A DNA stretch of 64,000 nt from JBQTHD01 sp052390275 (GCA_052390275.1 JBQTHD010000024.1:1-64000); one strand, 5' to 3'; counted from the stretch's first letter, positions 7,866 through 16,903 are shown. The notes: a model not told the origin generated them from the sequence alone. Made by a program: numbers and translations.

Positions 7866-8995
7866 CTGCGGGAGCGGTCCCAGGCCCTGCCGATTCAGGG
7901 ATCACCGATCCCGATCGCGCGGAGTCGAATTTGCTCGATGCCGGAGCCGACGAGCCTGAGCGTCGGGAGGAATCGGGGCTTCGTCCGCGGAGGCTGGACG
8001 ACTTCGTCGGCCAGGCTCAACTCCGCAGCCATCTGGAGATCCTCCTGGGCGCGGCCCGGGGGCGGGACGAGCCGGTGGACCACCTGCTCTTCGCCGGTCC
8101 GCCCGGTCTGGGAAAAACCACCATCGCCGGGATCGTGGCCACCGAGATGGGTGTCAACCTCCGGGTGACCTCCGGCCCGGCCCTGGAGCGGGCCGGCGAC
8201 CTGGCCTCGGTGCTCACGAATCTGGACCCGGGCGACGTTCTCTTCATCGACGAGATCCATCGCCTCTCCCGGGTGGTCGAGGAGGTCCTCTACCCGGCCA
8301 TGGAGGACTTCGCCCTGGACATCGTCCTGGGCAAAGGCCCCTCGGCCCGATCCATTCGCCTGGATCTGCCCCGTTTCACCCTGGTGGGCGCCACCACCCG
8401 CACCGGCCTACTCACCGGGCCGTTGCGCGACCGGTTCGGGTTCGTGTCCCGCCTTGACTACTACGGCGTGGAGGATCTGGAGGCCATCGTGGTCCGGGCG
8501 GCGGGGATCCTGGGGGTGGAGATCGACGCCGCTTCCGCCCGGGAAGTGGCCAGCCGTTCCCGGGGAACGCCCCGCATAGCCAACCGGTTGCTCCGCCGGG
8601 TGCGGGACTACGCCGAAGTCCGCGCCCAGGGCCAGGTGACGGTTCAGGTGGCGGCGGCCGCCCTGGAGATGTTCGAGGTGGACCACGCCGGGCTCGACAA
8701 GGTGGACCGGGCCATCCTGGCTGCCGTCTGCAACCGGTTCGGCGGTGGGCCGGTGGGGCTTTCCACTCTGGCCATCAGCGTGGGGGAGGAGACCGAGACG
8801 GTCGAGGACGCCTACGAGCCCTATCTCATGCGCCTGGGCCTGCTTATCCGTACGCCACGCGGTCGGGTGGCCACCCCGGCCGCCTGGTCCCACCTGGGCC
8901 TGCCGATCCCCGACGTTCCCGCCCCCCCCGGCCCGCCCGGCGGAGGTGTCACCACGCTTGGACATCGAGCCCTGTTCGATGTCGATCCGGTCTGA
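7862..8995 (+). CDS. ruvB: Holliday junction branch migration ATPase RuvB
   Basis: 377 aa from the ATG overlapping the ruvA stop. An N-terminal tail of about 45 residues precedes LRPRRLDDFVGQ. Walker A is GPPGLGKTT, Walker B is LFIDEIHRL, sensor 1 lies in LVGATTRTG, and the arginine finger region is GPLRDRFG. The C-terminal winged helix follows. RuvB is the hexameric motor of branch migration. The N-tail is somewhat longer than in model organisms. Confidence 0.95.
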   Translation: MTAGAVPGPADSGITDPDRAESNLLDAGADEPERREESGLRPRRLDDFVGQAQLRSHLEILLGAARGRDEPVDHLLFAGPPGLGKTTIAGIVATEMGVNLRVTSGPALERAGDLASVLTNLDPGDVLFIDEIHRLSRVVEEVLYPAMEDFALDIVLGKGPSARSIRLDLPRFTLVGATTRTGLLTGPLRDRFGFVSRLDYYGVEDLEAIVVRAAGILGVEIDAASAREVASRSRGTPRIANRLLRRVRDYAEVRAQGQVTVQVAAAALEMFEVDHAGLDKVDRAILAAVCNRFGGGPVGLSTLAISVGEETETVEDAYEPYLMRLGLLIRTPRGRVATPAAWSHLGLPIPDVPAPPGPPGGGVTTLGHRALFDVDPV

Positions 8996-8998
8996 CGT

Positions 8999-9256
8999 GT
9001 GCCATCAGGGCTTATCAAGGCGCACCTGTCAGAGATCGTGGACCGCATCGAACGGGAGCACGACCGGATTGTCCTCGCTCGCCACGGCCGCGCAGCGGCC
9101 GTCCTGATGAGTCCGGCTGACCTCGAGGCCCTGGAGGAAACCCTTGATTTGCTCTCGGATCCGGCCGCCATGGAGGAGATCGCACAAAGCAGAGAAGATC
9201 TGGCTCTTGGTCGTGTCGTCACTGGTGACGATCTCAGGGCCCGATACTTGAAGTAG
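8999..9256 (+). CDS. Orphan Phd/YefM-type antitoxin
   Basis: 85 aa from GTG 8999, 3 nt after ruvB. AHLSEIVDRIEREHDRIVL followed by RHGRAAAVLMSPADLEALEE is the Phd/YefM DNA-binding fold. Members normally neutralise a RelE/YoeB or Doc toxin and repress their own operon. The residues before AHLSE are shorter than usual, so the N-terminus may be worn. No toxin gene follows; yajC starts about 100 bp downstream. An orphan antitoxin inside the ruv-sec gene run is unusual; it may be a remnant or act on a toxin elsewhere. Confidence 0.75.
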   Translation: MPSGLIKAHLSEIVDRIEREHDRIVLARHGRAAAVLMSPADLEALEETLDLLSDPAAMEEIAQSREDLALGRVVTGDDLRARYLK

Positions 9257-9356
9257 GGCATTCCTGGTGTACCGGGTGCGGCCCGGGGCAGGGAGCCCGC
9301 CTACGGCGCCGAACATCGGGCTAGTCTCACCGGCCGGGGCTACGCCCACACTCGTC

Positions 9357-9725
9357 ATGGAATCCCTCACCCTCCCCATCGTCGTCTTTGGCCTCATGTG
9401 GTTCCTGGTGTTCCGGCCGCAGCAACGGCGGATTCGAGAGCATCGGGCGCTGGTCAGCGCTTTGGAGGTGGGGGACCGGATAATCACCGCCGGGGGCATG
9501 CATGGTCAGGTGGTCTCCGTCGGCGACGACGGCACCCTGGTGATGGAGGTGGCTCCCGGAGTCGACGTCACCCTGCAGGCCACGTCGGTCACTTCCAGGA
9601 CCGGTAGCAGCGACGGGGACGACGACGACGTAGACGACGTAGACGACGTAGACGACGTAGACGACGACGAATCGGCGCCGGCCGCGACCACAGAGGACAC
9701 CGACCCCAACGGGGACCACCGGTGA
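9357..9725 (+). CDS. yajC: Preprotein translocase subunit YajC
   Basis: 122 aa from ATG 9357. One membrane segment (LPIVVFGLMWFLVF) is followed by the conserved RPQQRR cytoplasmic motif and the GDRIITAGGMHGQV domain. YajC associates with SecDF. The C-tail is strongly acidic with four Asp-Asp-Val units encoded by a 9-bp tandem repeat, not typical of the family. The stop overlaps a possible 30-codon gene (TGATG) before secD. Confidence 0.92.
   Translation: MESLTLPIVVFGLMWFLVFRPQQRRIREHRALVSALEVGDRIITAGGMHGQVVSVGDDGTLVMEVAPGVDVTLQATSVTSRTGSSDGDDDDVDDVDDVDDVDDDESAPAATTEDTDPNGDHR
9624..9659. repeat. Four tandem copies of a 9-bp unit
   Basis: The unit GACGACGTA occurs four times in a row inside yajC and encodes Asp-Asp-Val repeats. 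The copy number could vary by replication slippage without changing the frame. Confidence 0.95.
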
Positions 9726-9817
9726 TGCCCCGATTCGAAGAAGGGGCGACTGAAAAGATGCAGCCCCGAGAAACGCAGTCCCGAGAAGAGCAGTCCCGAG
9801 AAACGCAGTCCCGATAG
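9725..9817 (+). CDS. Possible 30-aa charged protein between yajC and secD
   Basis: ATG 9725 shares its A with the yajC TGA, and the frame runs 30 codons to TAG 9815-9817, immediately followed by the secD ATG at 9818. The peptide is MPRFEEGATEK followed by a Gln-Ser-Arg-Glu repeat part encoded by 15-bp tandem repeats. Tight stop/start contacts at both ends suggest translational coupling through yajC-secD, whether or not the peptide itself has a function. There is no similarity I recognise. It could alternatively be an untranslated repeat spacer. Confidence 0.4.
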   Translation: MPRFEEGATEKMQPRETQSREEQSRETQSR

Positions 9818-11386
9818 ATGCAACGTCGACTCGCAGTTTCTTTGGCCGCGTTCGTTCTGGTGTCCATTGCCTCCCTGGTGGGGGTGAACGTGGCCGGTTG
9901 GTCACCCCAGTTGGGACTGGACCTCCAGGGTGGAACGTCGGTAGTGCTTCAGCCACGGGACCCGGTGACCGATCCGGAGATCCTGGAGCAGGCCATTGCC
10001 ATCATCCGAAGCCGGGTCGACGCCCTGGGCGTGGCCGAGCCGGAGATCACCCAACAGGGCACCTCCATCATCGTGGCCATTCCGGGCCTGGCCGACCGGG
10101 AGCAGGCGCTCAAGGTGGTCGGCCAGACCGCCCGGCTGTTCTTCCGTCCGGTCATCGAGGTGTTGCCGGCCGAGGCTGAGCCCGACCCCGAAGCCACGAC
10201 CACCACCGTCCCCCCCGCCGACCCGGCAGCGGCGCCCACCACCGCGCCACCTGACGAGATACCCCAAGGCGCAGAACCAGCCGAAGGCGAAGAATCGCCT
10301 GAAGCCGAAGAATCGCCCGAAGGCGAAGAACCGGCCGAGGCCGCCGCCCCGGATGTCAACTCCACCACCCCGCCATCGGAGAACGAGCCGGAGAAGGAGG
10401 TCATCCTCCCCGAGCGCGACGACGAGGGGAAGGTCCTGGCCCGCTACCGCCTGGGCCCCGCCGCGGTGACCGGCGACGGCCTCTCGTCCGCCCGGGCCAC
10501 CGTGGACCCGGTGAACGGAACCTGGGCGGTCGACTTCGAGCTCACCTCCGAAGGCTCCGTCGCCTGGGACGAGATGGCCAAGGCGGTCGGTATCGGCGGG
10601 CGGATCGCCATAGACCTCGACGGCCAGATCGAGTCGGCCCCCAGCCTGTCGAGCACCGAGTTCGGCGGCAGCGGCCAGATCACCGGTGACTTCGACGAGG
10701 AGGAGGCCAAGTCCCTGGCCCTGGTCCTGCGCTACGGGTCGCTCCCGGTGCAGCTTGACCGCCAGACGGTGGAGAACGTGTCGGCCAGCCTGGGCCGGGA
10801 CTCCCTGTCGGCCGGGCTGATGGCAGGCTTCCTCGGCCTTGGCCTGGTGGCCCTCTACATGGCCTTTTACTACCGGATTCTGGGCGTGGTCGTGTGGCTG
10901 GGTCTGAGCCTGTCGGGGGCCTTGATGTACTCCATCGTCAGCCTCCTGGGAGCTAAGACCGGCCTGGCCCTCACCCTGGCCGGGGCGGTGGGCATCATCG
11001 TCTCGGTCGGTGTCACCGTGGACTCCTATGTGGTGTTCTTCGAGCGATTGAAGGACGAACTCCGGGCCGGCCGAACTTTGCGGTCCTCGGTGGACCGGGG
11101 CTTCTCCCGGGCCTACCGCACCATCCTCACCGCGGATGCGGCGTCGCTGATCGGTGCCGCCGTCCTGTACTGGCTGTCGGTGGGTTCGGTCCGGGGTTTT
11201 GCCTTCTTCCTGGGCCTGTCGGCCATATTGGACATCGTGGTCGCCTACATGTTCACCCGACCGGTGGTCATCCTGGCCAGTCGCTCCACCGCTCTGGGCG
11301 GGTCCGGCTGGATGGGCGTCGGCTCGGCCCTGGCCCCGGACCCTGCCGCCACCCCCGTGGCTGCCGCCGGGAAGGCCCGTCGATGA
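9818..11386 (+). CDS. secD: Protein translocase subunit SecD
   Basis: 522 aa. An N-terminal membrane segment is followed by GLDLQGGTSVVL, the SecD P1 hallmark, and IIRSRVDALGVAEP. A Pro/Glu/Ala-rich linker (about residues 125-195, with EGEESPEAEESPEG-type repeats) interrupts the periplasmic domain. About five membrane segments follow after residue 330, including the conserved TVDSYVVFFERLKDE stretch. SecDF uses the proton gradient to pull proteins through SecYEG. It overlaps secF by 4 bp. Confidence 0.95.
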   Translation: MQRRLAVSLAAFVLVSIASLVGVNVAGWSPQLGLDLQGGTSVVLQPRDPVTDPEILEQAIAIIRSRVDALGVAEPEITQQGTSIIVAIPGLADREQALKVVGQTARLFFRPVIEVLPAEAEPDPEATTTTVPPADPAAAPTTAPPDEIPQGAEPAEGEESPEAEESPEGEEPAEAAAPDVNSTTPPSENEPEKEVILPERDDEGKVLARYRLGPAAVTGDGLSSARATVDPVNGTWAVDFELTSEGSVAWDEMAKAVGIGGRIAIDLDGQIESAPSLSSTEFGGSGQITGDFDEEEAKSLALVLRYGSLPVQLDRQTVENVSASLGRDSLSAGLMAGFLGLGLVALYMAFYYRILGVVVWLGLSLSGALMYSIVSLLGAKTGLALTLAGAVGIIVSVGVTVDSYVVFFERLKDELRAGRTLRSSVDRGFSRAYRTILTADAASLIGAAVLYWLSVGSVRGFAFFLGLSAILDIVVAYMFTRPVVILASRSTALGGSGWMGVGSALAPDPAATPVAAAGKARR

Positions 11387-12627
11387 GCGCCAGCCTCTGG
11401 CACCGGCTCTACCACGGCCAGACCTCCTACCGATTCGTCGGGCCCTGGAAGAAGTGGGCGACCATCTCCGGAGCGGTCCTGGTGGCCGGGATGCTTTCGA
11501 TGGTGTTCCAGGGCCTCAACTACGGGATCGATTTCCGTGGGGGCACCTCCTGGGAGGTTCGGGCACCTGGCGTCAGCGTGGCGGCCGCCCGGGACGCTCT
11601 CCGGCCCCAGGGCCTGGCCGATTCCAAAGTCCAGGTGCTGGGGGCCGATCTGCTGCGGGTTCAGGCCGGGAACCTGGAGCCTGCCGATGCCCAGGCGGTG
11701 ACCGGGGTGATGGCAGACCTGGGTCGTGTTTCGGAGGATGAGGTGAGCATCTCCGAGGTGGGCCCGGCCTGGGGGGCCGACGTCACCCGTAAGGCGGTCC
11801 AGGCCCTGGTGGTGTTCTTCCTTCTGATCGCCGCCTATATCTCCTGGCGCTTCGAGTGGCGCATGGCCATCGCCGCCCTGGCTGCGGTGGTCCACGACAT
11901 CGGGGTGACGGTGGGCGTCTACTCCATCTCCCGGTTCGAGGTGACCCCGGCCACGGTGGTGGCCTTTTTGACCATCCTGGGCTTCTCGCTCTACGACACC
12001 ATCGTCGTTTTCGACAAGGTGGAGGAGAACACCAAGAACCTGGCCGGGTCGGGCAAGGTCACCTATTCCGACGTGGTCGACCTGTCCATGAACCAGGTTC
12101 TCATGCGGTCGTTGAACACATCCCTCGTGGCCATCCTGCCCATCGTGTCGGTGCTGGTGGTGGGTGTGGGCATCCTGGGAGCCACCGTGCTCAAAGACTT
12201 CGGCCTTGCGCTTTTGGTCGGCCTTTTGACCGGCGCCTACTCGTCCATCTTCGTGGCCGCCCCGCTGTTGGCCATGCTCAAGGAGCGGGAGCCTCGTTAC
12301 GCCGGGATCCGTCAGCGGTTGGCCAAAGGCGGTGGCGGCCTGCTCACTCCTTCGGGCCCGCGGTCGGGGGCACCTTCTGCATCCGCCTCCATCGCCTCAG
12401 GTGGTGGCGGCGATCGCCATGAGGACTGGGACGCCCGCGATGACGCCGGTGCCGAGGACGACGGTGCCGAGGACGACGGTGCCTCGAGCGCCGCCGGCGG
12501 GGCTGGTGTGACCGTTGGACCCGCCAGCACCCGGACCGCCCAACCCGGCGTCCCCGCCGCGTCCCGACCGTCGGGCGGCACCGGCGGCGTCACCCCTCGG
12601 CCCCGCAAGAAGGGCAAGCGCCGGTAA
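11383..12627 (+). CDS. secF: Protein translocase subunit SecF
   Basis: 414 aa. The P1-like segment GIDFRGGTSWEV follows the first membrane segment. The conserved SLYDTIVVFDKVEEN motif is present, and about six membrane segments in total fit SecF. Residues about 310-414 are a low-complexity tail rich in Ser, Gly, Ala and Asp ending in Arg/Lys (PRKKGKRR), longer than in model SecF. It is the last gene of the yajC-secD-secF unit. Confidence 0.95.
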   Translation: MSASLWHRLYHGQTSYRFVGPWKKWATISGAVLVAGMLSMVFQGLNYGIDFRGGTSWEVRAPGVSVAAARDALRPQGLADSKVQVLGADLLRVQAGNLEPADAQAVTGVMADLGRVSEDEVSISEVGPAWGADVTRKAVQALVVFFLLIAAYISWRFEWRMAIAALAAVVHDIGVTVGVYSISRFEVTPATVVAFLTILGFSLYDTIVVFDKVEENTKNLAGSGKVTYSDVVDLSMNQVLMRSLNTSLVAILPIVSVLVVGVGILGATVLKDFGLALLVGLLTGAYSSIFVAAPLLAMLKEREPRYAGIRQRLAKGGGGLLTPSGPRSGAPSASASIASGGGGDRHEDWDARDDAGAEDDGAEDDGASSAAGGAGVTVGPASTRTAQPGVPAASRPSGGTGGVTPRPRKKGKRR

Positions 12628-12704
12628 CAACGATGTTCGAAGGCGCTTCCGTCCCTAGAGGTCGGCCGTTTCGAGGTGATTCCGATGGGCGGAGGCTGAG
12701 CAAG

Positions 12705-12710
12705 TAGGTT
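12705..12710 (+). promoter_or_regulatory. Possible -10 element for leaderless apt
   Basis: TAGGTT lies 5 nt before the apt ATG. No ribosome binding site is seen, in line with a leaderless mRNA. Confidence 0.35.
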
Positions 12711-12715
12711 TTGGC

Positions 12716-13294
12716 ATGGCAGGGGAGCGGCACAGCGGCTTTGGCTCAGAGGGCTCGCGACTGGTGGAATTCGACTACGACCTGATCCGCGGCCAGATAA
12801 GGGACGTAGCAGATTTCCCCAAGCCCGGGATCGTCTTCAAGGACATAACCCCCCTTCTCGGTCACGCCGGTCTGCTGGCCGAAGCGGTCGACGCCATGGC
12901 AAAGCCCTATGCGGCCGAAGCGGTCGACAAGGTCATCGGTATCGAGGCTCGGGGTTTCATGGTGGCCACACCGGTGGCCACCCGCCTTGGAGCGGGGTTC
13001 GTCCCCGCCCGCAAGGCAGGAAAGCTTCCCGGGCCCGTGGAATCGGAGAACTACGCCCTCGAGTACGGCACCGACTCCCTGGAAGTCCACTCCGACGCGT
13101 TCGGGCCGGGGGATCGAGTACTGATCGTCGACGACGTCATCGCCACCGGCGGTACCGCCTCGGCGGCCGCTCGCCTGGCCGAACGCCTGGGGGCCGACGT
13201 GGTCGGGTTTGCTTTCCTGGTGGAGTTGGCATTCCTGGGCGGTCGGTCCCGCCTGGGCGACTACCGGGCCACCTCGGTCGTGTCCTACACGTGA
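12716..13294 (+). CDS. apt: Adenine phosphoribosyltransferase
   Basis: 192 aa. It converts adenine and PRPP to AMP in purine salvage. Conserved parts are FPKPGIVFKDITPLL at the N-terminus, GIEARGFM, ARKAGKLPG (flexible loop) and the PRPP-binding motif VLIVDDVIATGGTA. The first 15-20 residues are an extra tail; a GTG near 12765 would remove it, but the ATG is supported by a TANNNT box 5 nt upstream. It lies between secDF and rel, a conserved actinobacterial order. Confidence 0.93.
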   Translation: MAGERHSGFGSEGSRLVEFDYDLIRGQIRDVADFPKPGIVFKDITPLLGHAGLLAEAVDAMAKPYAAEAVDKVIGIEARGFMVATPVATRLGAGFVPARKAGKLPGPVESENYALEYGTDSLEVHSDAFGPGDRVLIVDDVIATGGTASAAARLAERLGADVVGFAFLVELAFLGGRSRLGDYRATSVVSYT

Positions 13295-13369
13295 GCGGCC
13301 AGCGAAGACCCCGAACGTGAACCCGGACCGACGACCGACGCTGCATGCGAGTTTCACGAGGGTTCGAGG

Positions 13370-15571
13370 GTGACTCTGCTCGCCGATCCCCGGCTTCCGT
13401 TCGAACTGGCCACGGCGCTGGCCAACCACCACATGGGCCCCAACCCGGATCTGGTGGTCCGGGCCTATGAGGTGGCCCGCCTGGCCCATGAGGGCCAGAC
13501 CCGGCGCTCGGGAGAGCCATACATAGTTCACCCGGTGGCGGTGGCCACCATTCTGGCCGAGTTGGGGGTGGACGATGTCACGTTGGCCGCCGCCCTTTTG
13601 CACGACGCGGTGGAGGACACCGGTGCCACGGTCGAATCGGTGGCGGCCGATTTCGGCGAGGAAGTGGCCGCCATTGTCGATGGGGTCACCAAGCTTGAAC
13701 GGGTCAGTTTCGATTCCCGGGAAGCCCAGCAGTCGGCCTCGTTGCGCAAGATGCTCCTGGCCATGGCCGCCGACCTGCGGGTCCTGCTCATAAAGTTGGC
13801 GGACCGGCTGCACAACCTGCGGACCATTGCGGTCATGCCGGCCGAAGCCCAGGCCCGCATTGGCCGGGAGACCCTGGACATCTACGTACCACTGGCCCAT
13901 CGCCTGGGGATAGCCGGGCTCAAGGCCCAGTTGGAGGACCTGGCTTTTGCCGCTCTCTACCCCAAGCGCTACGCCGAGATCGAGCAGATGGTCTCGGTCC
14001 GGGCCCCCGAGCGCGACCTTTTGCTCGGGCAGGTCTTGGACATGGTGGGAGAGCGCATGGTCGAGGCTCACGTGGAAGCCGAGTTGACGGGCCGGCCCAA
14101 GACGCTGTGGAGTATTTATGAAAAAATGGTGGTAAAGCGACGAGAATTCGACGACATCCACGACCTACTGGGTGTGCGGGTCATGGTTGATTCCGTCAAC
14201 GATTGTTACGCGGCTTTGGGCAGCATCCACGCCACCTGGCCCCCGGTCCAGGGGCGGTTCAAGGATTACATCGCCTCGCCGAAGTTCAATCTCTACCAGT
14301 CCCTCCACACCACGGTGGTCGGTCCGGCCGGCCGCCTGATCGAGTTCCAGATTCGGACGCAGGAAATGCACCGCCGAGCCGAGTTCGGTGCCGCCGCCCA
14401 CTGGGTTTACAAGGAACACTCGACCAATGGCGTGACCCCTTCAACCGAAGCGGCATGGCTCCGGCGCATCGTCGATTGGCAGAGCGAGACCTCCGACCCG
14501 GCCGAGTTCTTCGACAGCCTCAAGGGAGATCTCCATCACGACGAGGTCATGGTTTTTACTCCCAAGGGCAAGGTGGTATCGCTGCGGGCCGGTTCCACAC
14601 CGATTGACTTCGCCTACGCCATTCACACCGACGTCGGGCACCGATGCATAGGAGCCCGCATCAACGGGCGACTGGTTCCCCTCGACTCCCGCCTGCGCAA
14701 TGGCGAGACGGTAGAGATATTCACCGCCAAGGTGGGCGAGCACGGCCCATCGCAGGACTGGTTGGGTTTCGTCGCCACCCCGCGGGCCCGGCACAAGATC
14801 CGCAACTGGTTCAGCCGCAGCCGGCGGGATGAGGCCATCGAGAGCGGCCGGGACGAGTTGGCCCGCCAGTTGCGCCGCAGCGGTCTGCCGGTGGGCAAAT
14901 TGCCGGAGTCGGTGCTGGCCTCGGTGGCCGAGGAAATACACCTTCCGGATGTCGAGCACCTGTTCGCCGCCATCGGAGAGGGCCACGTTTCGGGCCACTC
15001 GGTGGCCCAGAAGGCGGCCTACCGCCTCCGCGGAGGGGAAGCCGAGGCTCAGCTTCCGGCCACCGCCCAGGCCCCTCGTCGTCGCCGCCATGGGGTTACC
15101 GCCGGCGTTCACGTGGAGGGCCTCGACGACGTCCTGGTCCGGCTGGCCCGTTGCTGCACCCCGGTTCCGGGCGATCACATCGTCGGCTACATCACCAACG
15201 GTCGGGGCGTGTCGGTGCATCGATCGGAGTGTGCCAACGAGGTGGCCCTGGCCAAGCAGATGGCTCACCGCCAGGTGGAGGTGGAATGGGACGGCCAGCG
15301 CCCCGGGGTCTACGTGGCGGCAATCGATGTACTGGCTCTCGACCGGGGGCGGCTGCTCCAGGAGGTGGCCGGGGTGCTGGCCGACCATCACCTCAGCATC
15401 CTCACCTCGGCCACCAGGACCGGCACGGACCAAGTGGCCCGCCTGCGATTCGAGTTCGAGATGGCCGACCCGACGCATCTGGGATCGGTCCTGAGCGCCA
15501 TCAAGCGGATAGACGCAGTCTTCGACGCCTACCGGGTCTTCCATGAGTCGGCCTCGGCTCCGACTGGCTGA
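13370..15571 (+). CDS. rel: Bifunctional (p)ppGpp synthetase/hydrolase
   Basis: 733 aa from GTG 13370. The HD hydrolase domain is at residues about 45-195 (GEPYIVHPVAVA and LLHDAVEDT). The synthetase domain has GRPKTLWSIYEKM and YIASPKFNLYQSLHTTV. The TGS domain (VFTPKGKVVSLRAG, DFAYAIHTDVGHRC) follows at about 400, then a Cys-containing region (RCCTPVPGDHIVGYIT) and a C-terminal ACT domain. With both catalytic halves intact it should make and degrade the stringent-response alarmone. Length fits actinobacterial Rel. Confidence 0.95.
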   Translation: MTLLADPRLPFELATALANHHMGPNPDLVVRAYEVARLAHEGQTRRSGEPYIVHPVAVATILAELGVDDVTLAAALLHDAVEDTGATVESVAADFGEEVAAIVDGVTKLERVSFDSREAQQSASLRKMLLAMAADLRVLLIKLADRLHNLRTIAVMPAEAQARIGRETLDIYVPLAHRLGIAGLKAQLEDLAFAALYPKRYAEIEQMVSVRAPERDLLLGQVLDMVGERMVEAHVEAELTGRPKTLWSIYEKMVVKRREFDDIHDLLGVRVMVDSVNDCYAALGSIHATWPPVQGRFKDYIASPKFNLYQSLHTTVVGPAGRLIEFQIRTQEMHRRAEFGAAAHWVYKEHSTNGVTPSTEAAWLRRIVDWQSETSDPAEFFDSLKGDLHHDEVMVFTPKGKVVSLRAGSTPIDFAYAIHTDVGHRCIGARINGRLVPLDSRLRNGETVEIFTAKVGEHGPSQDWLGFVATPRARHKIRNWFSRSRRDEAIESGRDELARQLRRSGLPVGKLPESVLASVAEEIHLPDVEHLFAAIGEGHVSGHSVAQKAAYRLRGGEAEAQLPATAQAPRRRRHGVTAGVHVEGLDDVLVRLARCCTPVPGDHIVGYITNGRGVSVHRSECANEVALAKQMAHRQVEVEWDGQRPGVYVAAIDVLALDRGRLLQEVAGVLADHHLSILTSATRTGTDQVARLRFEFEMADPTHLGSVLSAIKRIDAVFDAYRVFHESASAPTG

Positions 15572-15623
15572 CGCCGGGTGACCTTCCCCTCGTAACTCGA
15601 AAAGGACATCGGGGGGCGACCGC

Positions 15624-15629
15624 TAGATT
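15624..15629 (+). promoter_or_regulatory. Possible -10 element for leaderless hisS
   Basis: TAGATT lies 9 nt before the hisS ATG with no ribosome binding site in between. Confidence 0.4.
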
Positions 15630-15638
15630 GCGCCGGTC

Positions 15639-16901
15639 ATGCCCCAGTTCCAGGCTCCGGTGGGTACGCGCGACATCCTGGCTCCGGAGTCGGCCAACTG
15701 GGAGTGGCTGATCGGACTCTTCCGCCACCGTGCTGAACTGGCTGGATTTGGGCTGCTGATCAGCCCCATGTTCGAGGACCTGGCGGTCTTCGAGCGGATG
15801 GGCGAGGCGACCGACGTGGTCTCGAAGGAGATGTACGACTTCGCCGACAAGGGGGGCCGTCACCTGGCCCTGCGGCCGGAGGGAACAGCGTCGGTGGTGC
15901 GGGCCTGGGTCCAACACAGGCCGCCTTTGCCGTTCAAGGCCTGGTACGCCGCGCCCGGCTTCCGTTACGAGCGACCCCAGGCCGGCCGGTATCGCCAGCA
16001 CCATCAACTGGGCGTCGAGGTCCTGGGGCCCCACGATGCCGAACTCGACATCGAGGTCATCGCGCTGGCCGCATCCGTCATCGCCGCCATGGGATTGCGG
16101 CAGGTCGAGTTGGTCGTCAACAGCCTGGGCGACGCGCAGGACCGTCCTCGTTATCTGGCCATCCTGGGGGAGTTTCTCCGCGACCGTTCGGGCCAACTGT
16201 GTCCCGAGTGTCAGCGCCGGCTGACGACCAATCCGGTGCGGGTACTGGACTGCAAGAAGCCGGGTTGTCGGCTGGTGACCAATGCCGCACCGATGCTTCT
16301 GGATCACCTGTCCACCCAGGCCCGAGATCACTTTTCCCAGGTCCTGTCCGGACTGTCGGACCTGGGCGTGGCGTTTCGGGTGGAACCCCGCCTGGTTCGG
16401 GGCTTGGACTACTACACCCGCACCACCTTCGAACTGGCCGCCACCTCGTTGGAGTCGGCCCAAAACGGCGTGGGCGGCGGCGGTCGGTACGACGGCCTGG
16501 TCGAGGCTTTGGGTGGGCCACCCACCCCGGGGCTCGGATTCGCCATGGGGATGGAGCGTCTGCTGCTCGCGGCGCAAGCGGAGCGCTGCCTGCCGGGCGG
16601 CGGGACGGGGGTGGAGGTGTTCGTGGTCGACACCACGGGCGGTCGCAGCGCCACCCGGGTGCTGAACGAGTTGCGCCAGGCCGGCTTCGCGGCCGAACGC
16701 GCCTACGACGGCCGGTCGATGAAGGCTCAGTTCAAGGCGGCCGACCGTTCGGGCGCCCGCCTGGCCCTGGTCATCGGCGAACGCGAGAAGGAGGCAGGAA
16801 CGGTGCTGATCAAGGAAATGGCCCAGGGGACTCAGTCCCAGGTGAGCGGGGACCAACTGGTTGCGCGGATAACTCAGATGCTGGCGGGAGCGGCAAGTTG
16901 A
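15639..16901 (+). CDS. hisS: Histidyl-tRNA synthetase
   Basis: 420 aa. Class II features are GTRDILAPES at the start, motif 2 in RYERPQAGRYRQHHQ, the histidine-specific LVRGLDYYTRTTFE, GGGGRYDGL, and motif 3 near GFAMGMERL. The C-terminal anticodon-binding domain includes YDGRSMKAQFKAADRSGA. It is followed directly by aspS, the usual hisS-aspS pair; the hisS stop and aspS start are 2 nt apart. Confidence 0.96.
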   Translation: MPQFQAPVGTRDILAPESANWEWLIGLFRHRAELAGFGLLISPMFEDLAVFERMGEATDVVSKEMYDFADKGGRHLALRPEGTASVVRAWVQHRPPLPFKAWYAAPGFRYERPQAGRYRQHHQLGVEVLGPHDAELDIEVIALAASVIAAMGLRQVELVVNSLGDAQDRPRYLAILGEFLRDRSGQLCPECQRRLTTNPVRVLDCKKPGCRLVTNAAPMLLDHLSTQARDHFSQVLSGLSDLGVAFRVEPRLVRGLDYYTRTTFELAATSLESAQNGVGGGGRYDGLVEALGGPPTPGLGFAMGMERLLLAAQAERCLPGGGTGVEVFVVDTTGGRSATRVLNELRQAGFAAERAYDGRSMKAQFKAADRSGARLALVIGEREKEAGTVLIKEMAQGTQSQVSGDQLVARITQMLAGAAS

Positions 16902-16903
16902 GT

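Noticed and set aside
9758..9817. 15-bp tandem repeats considered as a CRISPR-like array
   Set aside because: Units are directly adjacent with no spacers, and they read as a coding repeat.
12746..14161. Minus-strand 471-codon open frame across apt and rel
   Set aside because: Composition is His/Gln/Gly-rich antisense; the plus strand has intact apt and rel with all motifs.
16199..16903. Upstream extension of the aspS frame
   Set aside because: It lies within hisS in another frame and has no AspRS similarity; MRSHYCGE at 16904 is the conserved start.
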